Source of the DNA: Podocnemis expansa
Lineage: Eukaryota; Chordata; Testudines; Podocnemididae
Reading direction: 5' to 3'
DNA length: 64,000 bases
Assembly (NCBI GenBank): GCA_007922195.1
Contig: ML681964.1
Coordinates: forward strand, 8,994,597-9,058,596
Part shown: piece after piece, positions 57,976-64,000 of the stretch
How positions within the stretch are numbered: the first letter of the stretch is position 1
How the letters are laid out: every line of letters begins with the position of its first letter
The notes under the pieces: model-generated
The model's database searches: none
Told to the model about the DNA's origin: nothing
What the model saw: only the letters and a program-made list of their open reading frames with translations
Position numbers and translations under genes: made by a program

Positions 57976-58828
57976 CAGGGTAGCCAACCTTATGGAACTC
58001 AAGCGCCGCACAAGTTGATTATTAAACCTTCGAGAGCTGCAATGAGGCATATAACACATACTTTTACCCACTCCAAAGTTACTAAGTTTAAAATTCATTG
58101 TACACTTTATCATAAAAATATTGATCCTACTAATGTCAGATTCTAATAATTACTTAAGGTCACCATGAAAACTAGGCCTATGCAGTAAAAACTTAGCTGT
58201 CACTGGATGGCGAACACTGAAGTCTAGTGGCAAATTTTTTTAAAATTTGGACGGTAACTTGTCAATGCAGTACATAAAAGCTCTCTCAGGTGTTGATCTC
58301 TAAGTATTGCACAATGTTTTGATTTAACAAATTTCATTATGGAATACAATGCTTCACAGCAGTAAGTTATGCCAAAACTGAAAGTACTCTACATTTAGTT
58401 TTAAACTTTTCTCCTTTGGATTTTCGTTTCTTAGTATTCCATGTCATGTTTAGGACTTCCAAACATGATTTTATTTTAACAAAGAGTAAGCTGCATTAGA
58501 TCCTATGAGAAAATCTAAACATGCCCCACTTCCCCCTACCCTGCCCCCATTGTCACTTCCCTGCAGTCTCTTACCATGCTGCGGCTCTGCCAATGCTGCC
58601 CTTCCCTGCCAGCCCTACCATGCTGCCGCTTTCCTGCCAACTCTGACCATGCGGCCACTTCCCTGCCAGCTCTTACCATGCCTCTCCTTCTCTGCTGTCC
58701 CCGACCATTGCACACTTCTCCCCCTTGTCTCCCACCATGCCGCCCTTCCCTGCTGTGTTCTTCTGCGAGCCGCACTTTTTCTTTGAAGAGCTGCATGTGG
58801 GTCATGAGCTGCAGTTTGGCTACAACTG
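57976..58828. mobile_element. hAT-like non-autonomous transposon, 853 bp, perfect target duplication
   Basis: CTATAGAT flanks it exactly (57968-57975 and 58829-58836). The left end CAGGGTAGCCAACCTTATGG and the right end GCAGTTTGGCTACAACTG (complement CAGTTGTAGCCAAACTGC) share the TAGCCAA core. Subterminal GCGCCGCACAAG and CGAGCCGCACTTT, and GAGAGCTGCAATG and GAAGAGCTGCATG, are also related. The GC-rich part (58540-58760) is a tandem array; the rest is AT-rich. There is no transposase similarity, so it is non-autonomous. Confidence 0.92.
58570..58757. repeat. Minisatellite inside the hAT, unit about 29-31 bp
   Basis: Units begin with TACCATGC or GACCATGC at about 58572, 58617, 58647, 58675, 58704 (ACCATTGC) and 58734 (ACCATGCC). 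They continue with variants of CGCTTCCCTGCCAGCTCT. The first unit is longer. The array is C-rich on the + strand. Confidence 0.8.
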
Positions 58829-58836
58829 CTATAGAT

Positions 58837-59224
58837 CTTTCTTAATCCTGAGTGAAGCCTATCACAATCCTATGCTCATCTCTTCTACTGTGAGAGTCCT
58901 GTAGGATTTAGAAGGGATTGAGGCCCTGATTGAGGAAAGCATCTATTATAGGCCAGCACTTCTACATGATTAATAAAGTATGTGCTTAAGTGCTTTCCCA
59001 AAGTGAGACTTACGCTAGTCAGTTCTGTAGAAATTTTTCTAAAAATCCAGATATTTAAGCTTAAAGTAAACCTTGTAGGTACCATTCAAGAGCATGGATA
59101 TAATTTTTAAGTGGTTTTAAAGCTGATTTTTTAAAACCTATCAAACATTACAGTGACTGCTACAAGGGCCTGCTCCCTGGCTGCGGCCTCAGTTGCTATT
59201 TCTTGAGAATGGAAGAAAATAAAA
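58837..59224. other. Unassigned sequence
   Basis: No gene or repeat is recognised between the hAT and the CR1 tail. Confidence 0.45.
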
Positions 59225-60147
59225 CATAGAATCATAGAATCATAGGGTTGGAAGGGACCCCACGAGGTCATCTAGTCCAACCCCCTGCCAAAAAAAGCAG
59301 GACCACTCCCATTAGATCATCCCACTCAGGGTTTTGTCCAGCTGGGACTTGAACACCTCCAGAGATGGAGATTCCACCACCTCCCTAGGCAACTTATTCC
59401 AATGCTTCACCACTCACCTAGGAAGGAAGTTTTTCCTAATATACAGCCTGGACCACCCCAGCTGTAACTTGAAACCATTGCTTCTCGTTCTGCCCTCTGT
59501 TACTACCGAGAACAGTCGAGCTCCCTCCTCCTTGGAGCAACCCTTCAAGTAGTTGAAGGTTGCTATCAAATCCCCCCTCAGTCTTCTCTTCTGCAGGCTA
59601 AATAAGCCTAGTTCCTTCAGTCTCTCTTCATAGGGCTTGTGCTCCAGCCCTTTGATCATTTTTGTTGCCCTCCTCTGGACTCTCTCTAATTTGTCCATGT
59701 CCTTTTTGTAGTGGGGAGCCCAAAACTGGACACAGTATTCCAGATGTGGCCTCACCAGTGCAGAATAGAGGGGAATGATCACATCCCTTGATCTGCTGGT
59801 AACACTTCTTCTGATGCAGCCCAGTATGCCATTGGCCTTTTTGGCAGCAAGAGCACACTGCTGACTCATGTCCAGCTTCCCATCCACCATGACTCCCAGG
59901 TCCTTTTCTCCAGTGCTGCTATTTAGCTGATCACTCCCCAGCCTGTAGCAGTACATGGGGTTTTTTCGTCCCAAGTGCAGGATTTTACACTTATCCTTGT
60001 TGAACCTCATGAGATTCCTCTTGGCCCACTGCTCCAATTTGTCTAGGTCTCCCTGAATCCTGTCCCTGCCCTCTAGGGTGTCTACCGTTCCCCCCAGTTT
60101 GGTATCATCTGCAAACTTACTAAGTGTGCAATCTATCCCATCAAACA
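59225..60147 (-). mobile_element. CR1 LINE, 5'-truncated, ORF2 C-terminal part open
   Basis: A 247-codon minus-strand frame (60157-59414) reads through the end of the reverse transcriptase palm and the C-terminal domain: [75 protein letters not shown] and EKR-type [18 protein letters not shown]. The catalytic FADD is intact. The 3' tail is CATAGAATCATAGAATCATA at 59225. The 5' junction falls at about 60143-60150, just before FADD. One unbroken frame suggests a younger insertion than the copies at 14608, 43195 and 52297. Confidence 0.95.
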
Positions 60148-60152
60148 TTAAA

Positions 60153-60735
60153 AGCAAGCACTGTTTACACTAGAAAATTAGGTCTGTTAACTATTGTGGT
60201 CCGGGTTGTGAAAAAGCCATATCACACAAGAGTGTTGTTAGTCCAGCCATATTCCCCATATAGACAGCTCTAGGTCAATGGAAGTATACTTCCACTGATA
60301 TAGCTCTAGGTAGTCCAAGCCATGGTCAGTGGGCCAGATTCCGGCTGACCAAAGGCTGCTATCTAGCCTGCCAGGGCATAACAGTGGCTCCAAGCTGACT
60401 GGCAGGACACAGCAGCAGCAGTCCCTCCCCTCTAGGCCTCAGCTACCCAGGGCAGAGTTGTGTGTGCATGCAGCAGTAGCCCTAAGTCACCATGAAGCAC
60501 CTCCCTCACATCTGAAATTTGCTCACCATCCCCCTGCCTGAGAAAATATTGCAATGTGGCGGACCCCTGAGCAGAGCTGAAATGTGCTGGGCGCGTTTCG
60601 ATCACAAGGCGCCCATTGCCATTAGCAGTGCTTGGGCCAGTGCCATGAAACACACAAAAAAGTTAGACATTCTTGAGCTAACTACTACCTCTTGAGGAGG
60701 TAGATTACCTACACTTATAGGAGAACAACGTAGAT
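60153..60735. mobile_element. MITE copy, interrupted by about 320 bp of other sequence
   Basis: The left portion (60153-60312) has TTACACTAGAAAATTAGGTC, GGGTTGTGAAAAAGCCATAT and CTAGGTCAATGGAAGTATAC. The right portion (about 60675-60731) has CTACTACCTCTTGAGGAGGT and AGATTACCTACACTTATAGG. Together they follow one MITE layout, shared with 19536-19795. The material between could be a hAT (CAGTGGGCCAG at 60327; flanks GCCATGGT and GCCATGAA, six of eight), but its right terminal repeat is poor. The forward CR1 cuts off the MITE's right end. Confidence 0.55.
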
Positions 60736-60740
60736 AGACT

Positions 60741-61547
60741 GTGAGAAGGCGGCAGAGAAAAAGACCAGCTAGTGAAGGCGAAATTGGACTCAGTAACAGG
60801 TTTGCTGAATTAGCAAATGAAGGAGACCAGCAGGGGAAGACTGAAGGTGGGAGTGTGAGGAAGAAGAGGAGAGCAGCTCGTCCCATTCAAAGGGAAGTTG
60901 AGCCTCTGGAGATAAATAAGAGCCCAGGGAGCATTCAGGAGGGGATGCAGAGGACTGCAAACAGCAACTGTAGACATCATGACTCCCAGACCGAGAGAAC
61001 TGGGGATAGGCTGGAGAAGCACACTGTTTCCAGGAAAAGGCAAGTGTCTATGATTGGGGATTCTCTGCTGAGGAGGACAGACAGGCCTATAACTAGAAGT
61101 GACCCTTAGAACAGGAGGGTATGCTGCTTGCCTGGAGCTAAGATACACGATGTGGATCTGAGACTGAAGAGGATCCTAATGGGAGCAGGAAAGAATCCTC
61201 TGATTATCCTTCAAGTGGATATGAATGATCTAGCTAGATTCTCATTGGAACGTATCAAAGGAGACTATGCCAGGCTGGGGAGGACTCTCAAGGAGCTAGA
61301 GGCTCAGGTAATCTTTAGTGGGATTCTGCCTGTCCCTAGAGGAGGACAACACAGCTATGAGAAGATTCTGGCAGTTAACAGATGGCTCAGGCAGTGGTGT
61401 TACAAGGAGGGCTTTGGGATGTATGGACACTGGGAGGTGTTCATGGACAGAAGATTATTTGCTAGGGATGGACTTCACCTGAGTACGGAGGGAAACAGAC
61501 TTCTGGGAGTGAGGCTAGCTCAACTGATTAAGAGAGCTTTAAGCTAA
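60741..61547 (+). pseudogene. CR1 ORF1 remnant with SGNH/GDSL-type esterase domain
   Basis: One frame of 269 codons, interrupted by a single TAG at 61107-61109. The N-terminal part is basic (MRRRQRKRP; RKKRRAARP). The esterase-like domain follows, with block I IGDSLLRR (catalytic Ser codon 61062-61064) and block V ARDGLHLS (Asp 61467-61469, His 61476-61478). Block III is QVDMNDLA, where related copies have GTND, so the glycine near the oxyanion hole is changed (61218-61220). CR1 ORF1 proteins are known to carry this esterase next to nucleic-acid-binding regions. The usual longer N-terminus is missing, consistent with 5' truncation. In a living element the product would work with ORF2 in retroposition. 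Confidence 0.88.
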
Positions 61548-61550
61548 AGA

Positions 61551-62627
61551 GTGTGGGGAGATGGTTGGGAGATGCTCGGACAATCTCTATGCCTGATACT
61601 AGCATTGAGAGGCAGGAAACAATTCAGAAAAGACAATATAGATGCTAGAAATGAAGGAAGCACAAATGCTAGTCTGATGGGCGATGTTGGCAGTAGTAAT
61701 AAAAGGCCATGTCGAGTACAGAATGTGAGCAAAGCCGAACAGCAAAAGCTAAAATGTTTATATACCAATGCGAGAAGCCTAAGTAATAAAACAGAGGAAC
61801 TGGAACTACTAGTAGAGGAATTGAAACCGGATATTATAGGGATAACAGAAACATGGTAGAATAGTAGTCACGACTGGTGAATGGGCATTAAAGGCTTTGT
61901 GCTCCTTAGGAAAGACAGATGTAATGGCAAAGGTGGCGGTGTGGCATTGTATATCAATGATGCAATAGATTGCAATGAAATTCAGAGTGATTAAATTAGC
62001 AGGACAGAGTCTATCTGGGCCAAAATCACATTGGAGAAGAAAGCTACTGGAGTTTCTCCTGGATTAGTGCTTGGGGTGTGTTACAGACTGCCGGAATCTG
62101 ATTTGGACATGGATAGAGAACTCTTTAAGGCCTTTAAGGAAGCAAACACTACTGGGAACTGTGTGATTATGGGAGATTTTAACTTCCCAGATAGAGACTG
62201 GAAGATTTGTGCTAGCAGCAATAAAAGGGCCCAGATTTTCTTGAAGGTGATAGCAGATGAATTTCTCCATCAAGCGGTTTCCAAACCAACGAGAGGAGAT
62301 GTGATCTTAGGTTTGGTATTAGTCAGTAGTGAGGACCTCATAGAGGAATTAGTTGTAGGGGACAATCTAGGTTCTAGTGATCATGAGCTAATCCAATTTA
62401 AACTGAATGGAAGGGTAGACAAAAATAAATCTGTGACCAGAGTCTTTGACTTCAAAAGGGCTAACTTCAAAAAATTAAGGGAATTAGCTAAGGAGGTGAA
62501 CTGGACCAAAGAATTCATGGATATGAACATTAAGGATGCTTGGAACTGCTTCAAGACAAAGCTGCAGGAACTATCTGAAGCCTGCATTCCAAAGAAGAGA
62601 AAAAAAATTTTCAGGCATGGGTTCTAA
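61551..62627 (+). pseudogene. CR1 ORF2, AP-endonuclease domain remnant
   Basis: Read in one frame, it shows the apurinic-endonuclease landmarks in order: CLYTNARSLSNKTEELELL (61758 on), IIGITETW (to 61856), GGGVALYIN, LVLGVCYRLPESD (62066 on), MGDFNFPDRDW (62169-62201) and SSDHELIQF (about 62371-62397). The metal-binding and catalytic Asn, Glu, Asp-Asn and Asp-His positions are all present. Stops follow ETW (61857-61859) and occur twice more before 62001. The frame shifts at about 62600, inside the KKRKK stretch. In CR1 this domain nicks target DNA to start target-primed reverse transcription. It is in the same frame as ORF1, starting four bases after the ORF1 stop codon. Confidence 0.9.
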
Positions 62628-64000
62628 ACCAAGCTGGATGAATGTACATCTTAAACAGATGATTAGGAGGAAACACAAGGCCTACAAGGAGTGGAAGTTG
62701 GGAGGGATAGGAAAGGAGGACTACCTTTTAGAGGTCAGAGCATGTAGGGAGCAAGAGAGGAAGGCCAAAAGCCAAGCAGAGTTGGACCTTGCAAAGGAAA
62801 TCAAAACCAACAGTAAAAGGTTCTTCAGCCATATAAATAGAAAGAAAACACAGAAGGAGGAGGTTGGACCAGTATACACTGAAGATGGAGTAGAGATCAA
62901 GGATAATCTAGGCATGGCTGAATATCTAAATAAGTACTTCACCTCTGTCTTTAATGAGGGTGATGGTGAGATTGGGGACAGAGGTAGGGCAGCTAATGGG
63001 AATGAGAATGTAAAAGTGGAAATTACCGTATCTGAGGTGAAAGCCAAGCTTCAGCAGCTTAATGGAACTAAATCAGGGGGTCCAGATATTCTTCATCCAA
63101 GAATATTGAAGGAACTTGTACATGAAATTGCCAGCCCTTAAGCAAGGATTTTTAAAGTATCTGTGAACACAGGGGTTGTACCCTACGACTGGAGAATTGC
63201 TAATGTAGTCCCTATTTTCAAGAAAGGGAGTAAAAGTGATCTAGGTAACTACAGGCCTGTCAGTTTGACTTCAGCAGTATGCAAGGACTTGGAGAAAATT
63301 TTGAAGGAGAAAGTACTTAAGGATATTGAGGAAAATGGTAGCTGTGATAAAATACAACACGGCTTTACAAAAGGTAGATCATGCCTGACCAACCTGATCT
63401 CCTTTTTTGAGAAGGTAACAGATTTTTTGGATAAAGAGAATGTGCTGGACCTAATTTACTTAGATTTCAGCAAGGCATTTCATACAGTTCCACACAGGGA
63501 ATTATTAGTTAAATTGATGGAGATGGGAATTAATATGAAAATAGAAAGGTGGATAAAGAACTGGTTACAGGGGAGACTACAGAGGGTCATAGTGAAAGGT
63601 GAACTGTGTAGCTGGAAGGAGGTTACTAGTGGAGTTCCCCAAGGATCGGTCCTGGGACCCATCTTATTCAACCTTTTCATTACTGACCGTGGCACAAAAA
63701 GTGGGAATGTGCTAATTAAGTTTGCAGACGACACCAAGCTGGGAGATATTGCCAATACAGAGAAGGATCAGGATAGCATACAGAATGACTTAGAAACAGG
63801 ATGAAATTCAGCAACAGGAAGTGCAAAGTCATGCACTTAGGGACAAATAACAGGAATTTTTTCTTATAAGTTGGGAATGCAACAGCTGGAAGTGATGGGA
63901 GAGGAGAAAGACCTGGGCGTACTGGTTGATCACAGAATTACAATGAGCAGCCAATGCGATGTGGCAGTGAAAAAAGCTAATGCAGTCCTGGGGTGCTTCA
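62595..64000 (+). pseudogene. CR1 ORF2, reverse transcriptase remnant (continues beyond window)
   Basis: After the shift, the frame reads LKQMIRRKHKAYKEWK, FFSHINRKKTQKEE, DILHPRILKELVHEIASP, then a stop at 63139-63141 and on to YDWRIANVVPIFKKGSKSD, NYRPVSLTSAVCKDLEKIL, IQHGFTKGRSCLTNLISFF, YLDFSKAFHTVPHREL (palm motif A, about 63454-63500), SGVPQGSVLGPILFN (63628-63672) and [11 protein letters not shown] (FADD at 63721-63732). At 63780-63804 a small deletion and shift break the frame. MKFSNRKCKVMHLGTNNRN and EKDLGVLVDHRITM follow in other frames. All catalytic aspartates are present. The C-terminal domain and 3' tail lie outside the window. Confidence 0.93.

Larger units (their letters stand above)
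60735..64000 (+). mobile_element. CR1 LINE, ORF1 remnant plus ORF2, continues past the window
   Basis: The longest CR1 here. It starts abruptly after MITE sequence, inside or close to ORF1, with no recognisable 5' untranslated region. ORF1 (to 61547) and ORF2 (from about 61551) follow in the usual order and are described separately. In-frame stops and at least two frameshifts show it is inactive, but the frames remain long, so decay is moderate. The right end lies beyond 64000. Confidence 0.95.

Noticed and set aside
60319..60649. Confident hAT inside the MITE
   Set aside because: Flanks GCCATGGT and GCCATGAA agree at six of eight and the left end starts CAGTGGGCC, but the right end lacks a CTG terminus, so it is mentioned only as a possibility.

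Overview
This is vertebrate nuclear DNA with no recognisable protein-coding gene. The only long readable protein similarities are decayed reverse transcriptase, endonuclease and ORF1 fragments of CR1-type LINEs. The many copies of CR1, the (CATAGAAT)-type CR1 tails and the abundant foldback and hAT-like non-autonomous DNA transposons point to a non-avian sauropsid. A turtle is most likely and a crocodilian is possible. This attribution rests on remembered repeat consensus sequences, not on a search. The window is either a gene desert or the inside of a long intron.

Layout. 1-9.5 kb: mostly AT-rich unassigned sequence with a short tandem array (402-550), one near-complete foldback element (5905-6246) and a small hAT (7802-7988). 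9.5-19 kb: dense repeats. These are two hATs next to MIR-like sequence, an LTR-like and pyrimidine-rich stretch (12240-14100), a CR1 3' end, a composite MITE with a TIR-to-TIR palindrome (16022-16909), a second CR1-derived 3' region and two more hATs. 19-33 kb: sparse. It holds two TTCGAA-studded elements (21137-21815), a Val-tRNA/CR1 SINE (27417-27538) and a CR1 end (28605-29000). 33-43 kb: a hAT inside an older palindrome, another hAT and several MITEs. 43-50 kb: an old CR1 split by a hAT, a second GC-rich hAT and a third TTCGAA-type element. 52-54 kb: a long inverse-strand CR1. 57-64 kb: an 853-bp hAT with an internal minisatellite, a young-looking inverse-strand CR1, an interrupted MITE, and a long forward CR1 that runs off the end of the window.

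Best-supported structures. Five hAT-like elements (9556-9844, 17676-18196, 43451-43894, 48405-49170, 57976-58828) have CAG/TAG...CTG-type ends, or a close variant, and perfect 8-bp target duplications that I checked base by base. Five more have imperfect duplications. Several carry GC-rich, partly tandem interior filler that creates spurious long ORFs. The CR1 at about 60735-64000 keeps the three conserved blocks of the ORF1 SGNH-type esterase, all endonuclease landmarks and the reverse transcriptase FADD motif, but several stops and frameshifts interrupt it. I see no previously undescribed functional system. What is new here is mainly repeat architecture.
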